Positions 1-9,829 of a stretch of DNA of 64,000 nucleotides are shown here, in pieces. Origin of the DNA: Hysterangium stoloniferum (lineage: Eukaryota > Basidiomycota > Agaricomycetes > Hysterangiales > Hysterangiaceae); the NCBI GenBank assembly GCA_015178975.1, contig WHVD01000024.1, positions 744,001 through 808,000 of the forward strand, given 5' to 3'. Made by a program: the position numbers and the translations under genes. A model generated the notes under the pieces. The model ran no database searches. It saw nothing but the letters and a program-made list of their open reading frames with translations, and was not told the origin of the DNA. Position 1 is the first letter of the stretch, and every line of letters starts with the position of its first letter.

Positions 1-1297
1 CTTCAAACGAGAGGGGGAAAAGCTGATGGTCGTTGTGGTACATGTGGATGATTGTACAATTGCAGCGACGTCAAAGTTGTTGGTGGTAGAGTTCAAGGGG
101 GAGATTTGAAAGCACGTCGAAATTTCTGATCTCAGCGAGCTACACTGGTTATTAGGCATCGAAGTAAAGAGGGACTGTGGCGCACGTACCCTATCTCTTT
201 TGCAATGTTCTTACATTGACGCAATCCTTCGTCGATTTAACTTAGAGGACATGAAACCGATTTCGACGCCTATGGACACCCATGTCCATCTCTCAACATC
301 TCAAGCACCAGCTTCAACGGCGGATTTCGCATTCATGCGAGATGTCCCATACCGTGAGGCCATCGGATCGTTGATGTACGCGGTGCTGGCAACGCGCCCG
401 GATATCGCGTTCGCAGTGACAGCGCTCTCGAAGTTTTCCAGTAACCCCGGTGTTGCTCATTGGGAAGCTGTGAAATGAGTATATTGTTATTTGAAGGGCA
501 CGAAAGAGTTGTGGTTGACTTACGGTGGTGAAGTGCGGGTGTTACCTGGGTATGTGGATGCAGATGGCAGCATGGGGGAGGATCGACATGCAATTTCAGG
601 ATTCACATTCATTATTGATGGGGGAGCGGTTTCGTGGTCGTCCAAACGGCAGGAGATAGTGTCATTATCGACAACAGAAAGCGAGTACGTGGCAGCTACC
701 CACGCTGCCAAAGAGGCGCTTTGGATTCGATCTCTATTGATCCAACTTTTCGGCGTCACTTTTGGCACAGACGTTGAGCTCGATACACAGTCCTCAGGTG
801 ACAGTCATGACCATCAACACCCTCCTACAACCTTATTTTGCGACAATCAGTCAGAAATCGCACTCACTAAAGACCACAAATATCATGCAAGAACGAAACA
901 CATTGATATTCGATATCATTTCATTCGTTGGATCGTAGAACAAGGTAAAATTCGGCTTGTTTTTTGCACAACAGACGACATGGTTGCAGACACTTTAACA
1001 AAAGCTTTACCATCTCCGAAAGTAAAACATTTTGCCATCGAACTCAGACTATGCTCAGCTTGAGGGGGAGTGTTGGAATTGCAAGCCTGCGTGTATTCCG
1101 TCAATCGATTACCTAAACAGGTTGTATTACCAATTATGCTCATTTCGTCATTCGCTCCAATTATCTCATATACATAGCATGACATACATCTTGGAGCTGT
1201 ATTTGTATATAAATACCTTAGTTGTTGTATCTCACGAACTAACAAACCCAAAGCATTACTTCGTCTACTTAAACTTTGTGTGCACTCTTTGTATTTA
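1..1297 (+). mobile_element. Ty1/copia LTR retrotransposon, 3' portion, broken
   Basis: The window opens inside the reverse transcriptase of a Ty1/copia element. An HVDD motif lies near the start, followed by the copia linker (PISTPMD, IGSLMYAVLATRPDIAF) and an RNase H domain with WSSKRQ, STTESEYVA, FCDNQSEI and HARTKHIDIRYHFIR, ending near 1063. A purine-rich tract precedes an LTR that begins TGTTGGAATTGC. Family order and motifs are those of copia pol. It is a fossil with roughly two breaks in the visible part, otherwise well preserved, so probably a fairly recent insertion. Gag, protease and integrase lie outside the window. The right side abuts gene A family repeat DNA. Confidence 0.93.
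1071..1297 (+). repeat. Copia 3' LTR, right edge uncertain
   Basis: It starts with TGTTGGAATTG directly after a GAGGGGGAG polypurine tract, as expected for a 3' LTR. A TATA-like TATATAAATA lies near 1208. The right edge is placed where homology to other copies of the gene A flanking repeat begins (ACTACCGATGCC). I could not see a clear terminal CA or a target duplication, so the LTR may be truncated. Confidence 0.6.
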
Positions 1298-1830
1298 AAC
1301 TAAAACTACCGATGCCATAGACCCTACGACTACCACAGTCAAGAAGGAGGGCAGGTAGTCAACGAATTTAACTCGGCCTCCCCAGATATAAACACCAATA
1401 CATTATACAGTCTCCACACTTGAGCCGTGTATTTCGGCTGTTTCAGCCCTCCTAGCGATCCTCCACCATTTGATGGGTGCTCCAAGCCTAGTGTGATTGT
1501 GACCAGTGTGACGACTGGTTGGTCAAGAAAGAAGCCAAGCTAAAAATAGAGACGATGTCTCCATATTAAATCCACAATTCAAAAAGCAGGGGTAAATAAA
1601 ATAATTTGATCTCCGAGACGTCCGAAAATCGGCTCATATACTATACACGAGTCACGTACCACAGCCCAAGGCCTCCCATGACCGACATGAACTTTAGCGA
1701 CTTGCATGTCAGATTAAGCGCCATTAAGAAGCATCCTTCCACCGCGTAACACAGGCGATCCCGATCACACATCGGATGCTTCGTTTCTCAATCGTCTGGT
1801 CTTTCTGCGTCTTTTCCCAAATAGAGGTTG
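1298..1830 (+). repeat. Gene A flanking repeat block (forward copy)
   Basis: This block begins ACTACCGATGCCATAGACCC and holds the pentad TCAAGAAGGAGGG. The same sequence is found reversed at about 20640-21180, with shorter copies at 12284-12343 (reversed) and 12680-12748 (forward). Its ends therefore bracket the gene A copies in opposite orientations, like terminal inverted repeats. No coding potential was seen. Whether it is a true transposon end or only duplicated flank is not settled by this sequence. Confidence 0.6.
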
Positions 1831-2235
1831 TGTAGGGTATCGGCCTATATGGTTTCATTATATCTAAAATAATGAAGATAAATACTCTTATTTTTGTCCA
1901 TAAATAATTCTGAATTATCGTCCTTCCGCTGATGGCAAAATGAAAAAAAAAATAGTTTACCGATTTGTACTTTGACCATGCTCAGTGGGCTGCCTGATTT
2001 AACACACGTACACCCAAACTATCACTAAACCTATCGTGTCAGAAGGTGATTCACTGACTGACACATTGATTGGTACCAGTACTTCATTACAAGCATTGTA
2101 GTTCCTGCATTGACATTAAGCCAACCCATACTTTTCTTAAGACATAATAAATGTAATTTTATAGCTTGATCTATCTTAAGAAAACGCGTCAGGCTGTGCG
2201 GGACACTTGACAATCACTATTCATCGCCTTAATAA
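1831..2235 (+). other. AT-rich stretch upstream of gene A copy 1
   Basis: No gene is visible. The part from about 2085 recurs in reverse at 12140-12280 and 20511-20640, in front of other gene A copies, so it is the conserved upstream region of that family and a reasonable place for its promoter. The rest is AT-rich with no feature I recognise. Confidence 0.45.
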
Positions 2236-4470
2236 ATATATATACAAACTGCCCAGCATTTCTTGATCTTCCAAGTTTGGATGCATGGTTCCTAATGCTA
2301 TCGATTGATATTTTTGGCACTTTAATATTGTCCATTGGTATAACCTTGTTCCTTACCACAGGTTTACTCTGCACTACAACCGAATCCAAGCACTTGAGAA
2401 TAAAATCATCACTTCTACAACGACAATGAAGCCCCTCAGCTTCACCAAACCTATTGTGGTCCGAAGCGGGATCACTCTGACAGCTGTGACACTCCTATCC
2501 ATGTTCCTGTGTTAGTACGTGTATCTACCGTCTTTCTCGCATTGCACCAGACTCATATTACTGCCACAGCACCAATGTCAACACCGCCTCGCAAAGAATA
2601 TTATCAATCATCCTTCACCACTGCGTCTCAGATACGCAGCTCAAGGTGTTGGATATGCTGATGGATATGTCCATATTACTTGGCTACCAGCTCCCGTGTT
2701 TCAACCGACGTTTTAGTCCCTTCGCGGCTGCCGTCACAGGATTCAAGCTATTGGCAAACATCGACTTGAACCTGGAGCAGGCTGCAAGATTGTTCGGTTT
2801 GCTTCCAGTGAGTGATATAAAATGAATACCACCATCTGCCCCAAGTCACAAACTGCCGGTCATGATATTGTGGATTTGGATGACGGTAACGTCAAAGGCG
2901 CCGATGAAGACCCGGGCTATACTTCACGTATCTCGTGGGAAGACAAGGGGAAGGGGGTTGATCTTAGAGAGTATGGCCCTCTCATGCTGGATGGATCACT
3001 GTTCACGGGATCATTTGCCCAGAGCGTTGTGCAAGGTTTGTCCCATGTCATGTAATCAAGGTCATCATATACTGACTTGACTTAATTTGAGCAGGACCCA
3101 ATGCTGGGACGTTCCATTCTTACATCGTTCGCAACGCGAATACCACCATCCGCCCGAAGTCACAAACTGCCGGTCATGATATTGTGGATGTGGATGACGG
3201 TCACATCAGAGGCTCCGATGAAGATCCGGACTATACCCCACGTATCTCGTGGGAAGACACAGGGAAGGTTGACCTTAGAGAGTATGGCCCTCTCATGCTG
3301 GATGGATCACTGTTCATGGGATCATTTGCCCAGCGCATTGTGCAAGGTTTGTCCGACATCGTTTAATTAATGTCATCATATATTTATTTGACTTAATTTG
3401 AGCAGGACCTAACGATGAGACGCTCCATCCCCACATCAGTCCCAAGACCAATACCACCACCCACCCCAAGTCACAAACTGCCGGTGATGATGGATCGGAG
3501 TATATGGTACCGGGTTCGTGTAATTTATTTTTACTTTTAATAATACATTACTTAACTATCCTACTATTCACAGAATCTTCCCTCATCCACCACGACGATG
3601 AAGCCACTGATCAGAAAGGGTTGGCCAGTACGATCACACAGACAGACTTGTCTCCAGCATTTGGTTCGTACACTTCATACCTTTGCCCGGATCTATGAAA
3701 ACTCATCAAAATCCGCGATAATTGCAGATATCCCTGTGACAGCGTTGCTCCCGGTTGTCCCATTCGCTCACCATGCTGTGTCTTGCCAGCTCGACCCCCC
3801 GCATGCTAGCGCTACCCCCACCGCGATGGTCAGTGAAGGGACCAATATCCATGGATACGGACAAGGTAGTGACTCCTTAATTCTAATGTGTCATTGATTA
3901 AATTGATATTTTGTGCAAATATAGAAGTCTATACGTCGTCTAGGGGCATCTGGGGCGGCTCATCATCTAGTACGCAGTACGTTGCACCACTATTTTCTCT
4001 CTGACGTCCTTAACTTGCATTAAATTCAGGAACTGCCCTCACACGACGGTGCTTGGCATGGGGCGCTTGCCGGCCGACCTATTCAGCAGCCCGGATCCTG
4101 TGCTGAAGCCAAGGTCTTCACCTGCTGACTTCCCCGACTTCAAATATCAGGAATTACCTCATTAGTTGTGACTTATTTTAATCTCACATGAAACGCAAAA
4201 GTGACGACCACCCTAGCGGTCGCAGCTCCTAAAGTGACACTAAGCACAAGGTCTCCAACCCCTTACCGGGACGAACCCGAATCTGACGGGTCGCCTGCAT
4301 CAATGCACAACCCTAAGAACCATTGCCGGTATAAAGGACATGGTGATAGTTCCCATGTCTCAAACAATCCGTCTTCCGAAGCGGGAACGTCTTCGGGTTG
4401 CAGGTGAATCCCGTCGGCTATACTTCTTACACCAACTAACATTGACTTCTTAGCAGAAAAAAGCGTTTCA
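2236..4470 (+). pseudogene. Gene A copy 1: unrecognised multi-exon membrane protein gene
   Basis: I do not recognise the family. Exon pieces are recognised by conservation with seven other copies: a hydrophobic segment (FLDLPSLDAWFLMLSIDIFG), a second one starting MKP near 2425, a helical segment around DILTDMSILLGYQLP and FKLLANI, acidic exons (DDGNVKG, TPRISWEDKGKG, REYGPLMLDGSLFTGSF), a part with ESSLIHHDDEATDQK, and a polar tail (NPKNHCRYKGHGDSSHV). GT-AG introns of about 50-70 nt fit the gaps. It is likely membrane-anchored with a disordered acidic tail. The acidic exon is tandemly doubled in this copy. Several frame changes between exons make a working product doubtful. This is the most complete forward copy. 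Confidence 0.5.
2822..3412 (+). repeat. Tandem duplication of the acidic exon in gene A copy 1
   Basis: The segment from ACCACCATCTGCCCCAAGTC through GTTTGTCC...GACTTAATTTGAGCAGGACC occurs twice, about 314 bp apart, the exon with its following intron. Other gene A copies (11120-11350, 18700-18900) show the segment once, so the doubling is specific to this copy. Confidence 0.7.
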
Positions 4471-5090
4471 AATATAAGTGGTTAACAGCTCAGCCCCCTT
4501 ACGATGGAAATTGAAATGCAAGGCGAGACAAGGCCTTTAATACCAGAGGAGGACCGCCAACACGGTTAGACAAGTATGAGAAAGCCAGTCCCGCATGTCC
4601 AACCACCCATCGCAACATTCGGCAAAGACACTTGGCGGACCTCTAGCTGCTCGGATGGAACCATTGCCTGGGAATGCGCCTCCACCAAAATGTAACCGAC
4701 GACGGAATGAGAAGCAAGCCGATTAAGCAGAGGCGGAAGCAAGAGCAGGGGCAAGAGGGGCAGCGGACGAGGAGTAGTGGCAGCGGGCAGACATAATTCT
4801 TTCTTTTCCAGTTCTCCCCATTCTCCTCCTTTCTTTGTATATTTCTACTTCTTTCTTTTTATCCATTTCTCTGGTTCATGGCCTAGTTCGGTTGGTTCTG
4901 GCTCGAATCTTTGAGAACGGGGTGCGTTGATTTATAACCTTTCTCGACATACTGACCCATTCATTATCATTCAGCTGTGTCTGTTTGTGAGTACTGCGCG
5001 ATTTGTCACAAATGATTTGTGAAAACTGGGGATGATTGTTGTGTTGAATCTGTACAAATCGGTTCGGGGTTTTCACCTTAAAAGACCTTC
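4471..5090 (+). repeat. Gene A tail block, forward copy
   Basis: This corresponds to 24061-24560 and 12756-13200 in the same direction, and to 6086-6868 in reverse. It holds the end of the gene A reading (KARRDKAF, RLDKYE), then a segment open on both strands. On the + strand it reads as a basic, proline-rich disordered tail (NQSRTSK, PPQRNGR); on the - strand as DVRDWFSNLLPP. I cannot decide which strand is used. A pyrimidine-rich stretch at 4796-4870 follows. The copy ends near an inversion point around 5000-5090. Confidence 0.5.
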
Positions 5091-5099
5091 AAGGAAATA

Positions 5100-6868
5100 C
5101 AGGTGAAACAAGACCAAAACAAATGAGAATGCTACGTACTTCAGCAGTCAGGAATTGCCAGTAAGGCCTTGCGTGGATGCCCCGGTACCAAGCCGCTGAA
5201 AGAGAAAGAAAGAGAAAAGATAACGTTAGAAAGGGCTACGACGGTTTAAGAGATGGACGTACGTTTAATTATCCACCACGCAGGACCTCCTCAGTGACGT
5301 CTCAGGTGCTTTCACATCAGGTATTCGGTCCAGGAAACTCCAACGACACAGTACTCACAAACAGACACAGCTGAACGATAATGAATGGGTCAACATATCG
5401 AGAAGGGTCAACATATCGAGAAGGGTCAACATATCGAGAAGGGTCAACATATCGAGAAGGGTCAACATATCGAGAAGGGTCAACATATCGAGAAGGGTCA
5501 ACATATCGAGAAGGGTCAACATATCGAGAAGGGTCAACATATCGAGAAGGGTCAACATATCGAGAAGGGTCAACATATCGAGAAGGGTCAACATATCGAG
5601 AAGGGTCAACATATCGAGAAGGGTCAACATATCGAGAAGGGTCAACATATCGAGAAGGGTCAACATATCGAGAAGGTCAACATATCGAGAAGGTCAACAT
5701 ATCGAGAAGGGTCAACATATCGAGAAGGGTCAACATATCGAGAAGGGTCAACATATCGAGAAGGGTCAACATATCGAGAAGGGTCAACATATCGAGAAGG
5801 GTCAACATATCGAGAAGGGTCAACATATCGAGAAGGGTCAACATATCGAGAAGGGTCAACATATCGAGAAGGGTCAACATATCGAGAAGGGTCAACATAT
5901 CGAGAACAGGGTCAATCGACAACATATCGAGAAGGGTCAACATATCGAGAAGGGTCAACATATCGAGAAGGGTCAACATATCGAGAAGGGTCAACATATC
6001 GAGAAGGGTCAACATATCGAGAAGGGTCAACATATCGAGAAGGGTCAACATATCGAGAAGGTTCAACATATCGAGAAAGGTGATAAAACAACGCACCCCG
6101 CTCTCAAAGATCCGAGCCAGAACCAACCGAGTGCCCCCACTAGCCCATTAACCAGAGAAATGGATGAAAAGAAACAAGTAGAAATATGCAAAGAAAAAAG
6201 AAGGAGGAGGAGAACTGGAAAAGAAAGAATTATGTCTGCCCACTGCCACTACTCCTCGTCCGCCACTGCGCCTACTATTAGTCCGGCGGTGCCCCTCTTG
6301 CCCCTGCTTTTGATTTTGCCCCTGCTTAATCGGCTTGCTTTTATTTCGGCGTCGGTTACGTCGTGGTGGAGGCGCAGCCCGACGCAATGGTTCCATCCGA
6401 GCAGCTGGAGGCCCGCCAAGTGTCTTTGCCGAACGTTGCGATGGGTCGTTGGAGATGCGGGACTGGTTTTCCAACCTGTTGCCACCTCAGTTCAGGCGTA
6501 AGTTCTGTCGCACTGAGTCGTTAGCCACTTGCCTAGATGGGAACAGGTAAGTATAATCGCCAAGATTAATGACACGAAATCATACTTGTCTAACCGTGTT
6601 GGCGGTTCTCCTTTGTTATTAAAGGCCTTGTCTCGCCTCTCTTTTCTCTTCCATCGTAATGGGGCTGAGCTGTTGCCTGCATCAATGCACAACCCTAAGA
6701 ACCAGAACCGGTATAAAGGACATGGTGATAGTTCACATGTCTCAAACAATCCGTCCTCCGGGGCGGGAACGTCTTCGGGTTCCAGGTGAATCCCGTCGGC
6801 TATTATTCTGACACCAACTAACATTGATTTCTTAGCAGAAAAAAGCGTTTCAAACATAAGGCGTTATG
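5100..6868 (-). repeat. Gene A tail block, inverted copy carrying a minisatellite
   Basis: Read on the minus strand, this copy matches 24061-24900 forward: the DKAFN and RLDKYDF end near 6600, the DVRDWFSNLLPP segment near 6440, and the ERRRK and LRDGRTFNYPPR reading near 5200-5290. It forms an inverted pair with 4471-5090. Where other copies have one occurrence of a GGGTCA-rich 18-mer, this one has a long array (5385-6085). Confidence 0.55.
5385..6085 (+). repeat. 18-bp minisatellite, about 39 units
   Basis: The unit is GGGTCAACATATCGAGAA, repeated nearly perfectly for about 700 bp. Two adjacent units near 5672-5695 have lost a base, and one near 5905-5930 is a longer variant. All three forward frames stay open (GSTYRE, NISRRV, GQHIEK), as does the reverse (LLDMLT), so the long ORFs here are by-products of an 18-bp period without stops. 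Other copies of the surrounding block (near 4945, 13170, 24530) have only one unit-like occurrence, so the array grew inside this copy. Confidence 0.97.
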
Positions 6869-7421
6869 ACATTAATTACACGCGTGGGACAAACCTTGCA
6901 AGTGCTGGGAAAATGAGCCTGTGAACAGCGATCCATTCAGCATAAGGGGGCCATACTCTTTGGGGTCGACTCCCTTTCCTTTGTCTTCCCACAAGATAGG
7001 TGGGGTAGAGTCGGGATCCGCGTGGGTGCCCTCGACGTCCCCGTCATCCACAGCAGATGAGTTATAAGCCGGGTTGTTGCCCTTCGACATTCCTGTCATC
7101 CACAGCGGGTGGGTGATTATCCGGGATGCCCTTGACATGACCCACATCCACAGGAGGTGTGATCAGCCGGGTGGATGCCCTCAACATTCCCGTCATCCAC
7201 CCCAGGTGCGCGATCAGCCACGTGCGCGTTTTGAAGACGAGAGTGTATGAAGTACACGATGGCGCCGAACAGCGTGAATACCAGAGCGATGTATATCAAG
7301 GCAATACACGGATCGCCGATCACCGCAGCATGTCTATGAAAATCATTGTCAAGTATCTCACTATTGATCGCTGCATATAACACTGACCGTTGCTTGAGCT
7401 CACGACAGATCGTCTCCTTGA
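6869..7421 (-). pseudogene. Gene A copy 2, membrane and acidic-tail half
   Basis: Minus-strand readings include RELKQRSVLYAAINSEILDN, a transmembrane segment (IALIYIALVFTLFGAIVYF) and an acidic repetitive tail built on DDGNVEG-like units, then WEDKGKGVDPKEYGPLMLNG. This is the second half of gene A only. Its upstream side is cut by the LINE fragment at 7421/7422. It resembles the arms of the 18796-19957 palindrome. The function is not recognised. The single membrane span followed by a polar, acidic repeat tail suggests a membrane-tethered protein. Confidence 0.5.
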
Positions 7422-8063
7422 CGTGAATCCCTTGTGGCCGGGGATCCAGGAGAGGGAGACATGGTGGGATGGGTCAACTAGGAAAGCATCAATGTGTTTG
7501 TGGAAAATTATGGAGGCACACTGGCTGGGGTGGTCTGAGAGGTCATCAATGGATCTGAGTGCAGCCTGATTGTCAGAGAAGACGAGAAGGTGCTTAGCTT
7601 CAGGAAAATCAGCCATGATTTTCGGTAGAATGGCGCTGGCACTAGCCAGGGCAAACATTTTGGCGTCGAAAATCCCTGCATGTTTGCCTAGGCCGAAGTG
7701 CCCATGGCGGATGGAGGTGCCAAGGTGGTGGATAGAGTAGCCGGCACCTGTGCGTCGGTGGTTCCCATGAGCTTTGCGGTGAGAGCCATCAGTGTAGATG
7801 ATGATGGCAGAAGGGTCCTGGTTGGCAGTGTGGATGGTGACGCGGAGTTGCTCGATGAAGTGATTGCGCTCTTCAGGGCTAAAGGGAGGACTCAGGATGT
7901 TCTTTGAAAGGCGGTCACCCCATGCAGGGCGGTATGCATGTGGGGGGGCGAAATAAGGAAAAATCTGTTTGGTCTTGGGGCTGGACATAGAGGCGAGGTG
8001 GTGGATGATGGTGGTTTGGTTGCATGAGCCGTTTGGGGGGGTAGGGGGGGGGGAGGTAGCCAC
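7422..8063 (-). pseudogene. LINE RNase H domain, frameshifted and 3'-truncated
   Basis: The RNase H reading is in a different frame from the RT. The switch lies in long poly-G runs at about 8034-8055 (poly-C on the coding strand), a typical place for an indel or a sequencing error. Visible motifs are AIIIYTDGSHRK, DAKMFALASASAIL and FSDNQAALRSIDD. It ends in WIPGHKGF at 7422, after which the frame runs into gene A DNA. The second acidic position, usually Glu-Ala-Glu-like in the family, reads DAK here. Confidence 0.88.
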
Positions 8064-8244
8064 CCGGATGGTGGCCCTCCCAGCTGGGAGGGGCCCTTGC
8101 TAGGACTTGGGATGAGGCAGGGAGGCGACTGAACCGAATGGCGGCATTGGTGGAGAGTTTGCATAGCAGGTGGGGGATGGGGAGGATGGCACCAATGTGG
8201 TGCATTTCTGCAACAGGGGATGTGCGGAAAGTGCCGAGAATCCA

Positions 8245-9508
8245 TCAGAGAGCTTCAGTCTGGGCCTTTTCAAGGGGCTTGATGAGTTTTTTCTGGCAGT
8301 GGCCAGTGTACCACACTGGGGAGGTGAAGGTGAGGATGGGGATGATGATAGCACGGTAAAGGAGTCTGGCATTGGCTACACTGAGGCCACGGATGCTGTT
8401 GGCAAGGAGTTTTAGACCTGCAGTGGCAGAGTGGGCACGGTTGGCCATGTTGTGGACATGTGTGCAGAATGTGAGGGAGCGGTCAAAATAGACACCAAGC
8501 CAGCGGATGGAGTGCTGGGGGTTGACGGCACGGGCTGGGGCAGAAAGGGGGGAGATGTGAATGAGGGGGTCATTGGCGGGATCAGCTCTAGAGCGGGTGA
8601 AGTGGATGAGTTCAGTTTTGTCGGCATCAATGTCTAGGCCAAGGAGGCGGAGCAGATTGACCACAGTGTTGAAGGCATTTGATAGGCGGGCAGTGTTAGT
8701 ATCCAGGGACTCGGACATCGCCAGGATGAGGGCATCATCTACATATACTTTAAGGTTGACATCTGGGAGGTCATTTAGACATGTGAGTATAGGGGACAAG
8801 TAGATGGTGGATAATATGGGGGATAGGGGGGAGCCTTGAGGGATACCAACACCAGCGATGGGGAGGGGGTCACTGAGGAAACTGTCGATGTGGATGTGGA
8901 CGAGGTGGTTGGACAGAAATGACCTGGTCCATGCAATAACCAGCGGGGAGAAGCCGAGGAGTTCAAGGGTGTGGAGTAGGCGAGCGTGGTTGACATTGTC
9001 GAAATATCCCTTGAAATCAATAGCAAGGGCTGAGGCGACGAGTCCATTGTGCCACGCAGCCTGGACATCATGGATGAGGGAGAGGCATGCATCAATGACT
9101 GAGGATTTGTCGCGGCCACCAAACTGGTTGGAAGGGACTAAGTTGTGGCAACCGACCTCATACATGATACGGGCTGCCATGAGTTTTTCAAGGAGCTTGC
9201 CAAGACATTCCAGCAATGCGATGGGATGGTAGGAGCGGGGGTTGGACATGTCGGCCTTGGGTGGTTTGGGGACGATAGCAATGATGGCCGTTTTGAAGGC
9301 TGTAGGGTGGACACTTTGTTGAATGCAGGCATTGAGGAAGTTGGTGAGCTCGACAGGCGAAACGGAGAAGGCCCATTTGATGATATGGTAGGTGGAGCTG
9401 GAGGCACCAGGAGCAGAGGTGTTCGAGGCAGATGAGAGGGTTTCTAGGATCTCAGATTGCGAGAAGGGGGTGAAGCCCCATGGAGGGAGAGGGGCAGGGT
9501 CAACAGCA
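8245..9508 (-). pseudogene. LINE reverse transcriptase ORF, 5'-truncated, nonsense codon at the end
   Basis: One frame runs from the junction at about 9508 (VDPAPLPPWGFTPFSQ) through the whole RT core to a TGA at 8245-8247. Upstream of the first Met (9249) the frame stays open with family-like sequence (KTAIIAIVPKPPKAD), so the Met is not a real start. The catalytic YVDD pair is present, so the active site looks intact. The TGA sits where an arginine (CGA) is expected after KAQTEAL, a C-to-T change at CpG. Reading continues in frame beyond it (WILGTFRTSPVAEM) to about 8060. Confidence 0.88.
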
Positions 9509-9829
9509 CCTACGCCTGAACTGAGGTGGCATAGATAACAAGTATGAATATAGAGATGTCATCTTCACCGGTCCTCATCGGCGGCCCTTGACTTCCTCTG
9601 TATACCATTCTATCAATATTGTTTCTACAAGGCACCCAGTTTGAATAATTTTTCATTGCCCCAATGAGGACAGAATTACTCGTGTCCCCTTTCTATATCG
9701 GGCGACTTGCATGTTCTGGAAGGTCTGAGAAAGGCGAGGAAGATCACTAGAGTTGACAAGTCTGCTGGAAAGTCCAAGAGGATTTCAGAGTAAATTTTCT
9801 CGAGAAGTCTGAGGGTCGAACTTGAATAT
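9509..9829. other. Short tail-block remnant, then unassigned DNA
   Basis: The first 25 bp (CCTACGCCTGAACTGAGGTGGC) match the gene A tail block also seen at 12785 and 24140. The rest, 9535-9829, has no ORF of note and no match that I found elsewhere in the window. Confidence 0.4.

Larger units (their letters stand above)
7422..9508 (-). mobile_element. Tad-like non-LTR retrotransposon (LINE) fragment
   Basis: The minus strand encodes the ORF2 protein of a fungal LINE: reverse transcriptase motifs (RSYHPIALL, FKGYFDNVNH, GIPQGSPLSPILS, YVDDALILA) followed by RNase H motifs (IYTDGS, FSDNQAALRS, WIPGHKGF). An RNase H after the RT and the overall sequence style fit the Tad1 group. The fragment lacks the endonuclease part at its 5' side and stops inside the last RNase H motif at its 3' side, with no 3' UTR or poly-A. 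Both ends join gene A family DNA directly. A LINE normally keeps its 3' end on insertion, so this piece was probably moved or trimmed by later rearrangement. Confidence 0.92.

Noticed and set aside
5355-6151. Long ORFs of 103-256 codons in the 18-bp array (GSTYRE, NISRRV, LLDMLT)
   Set aside because: They exist because an 18-bp period without stops leaves several frames open; no start context or flanking exon supports a gene.
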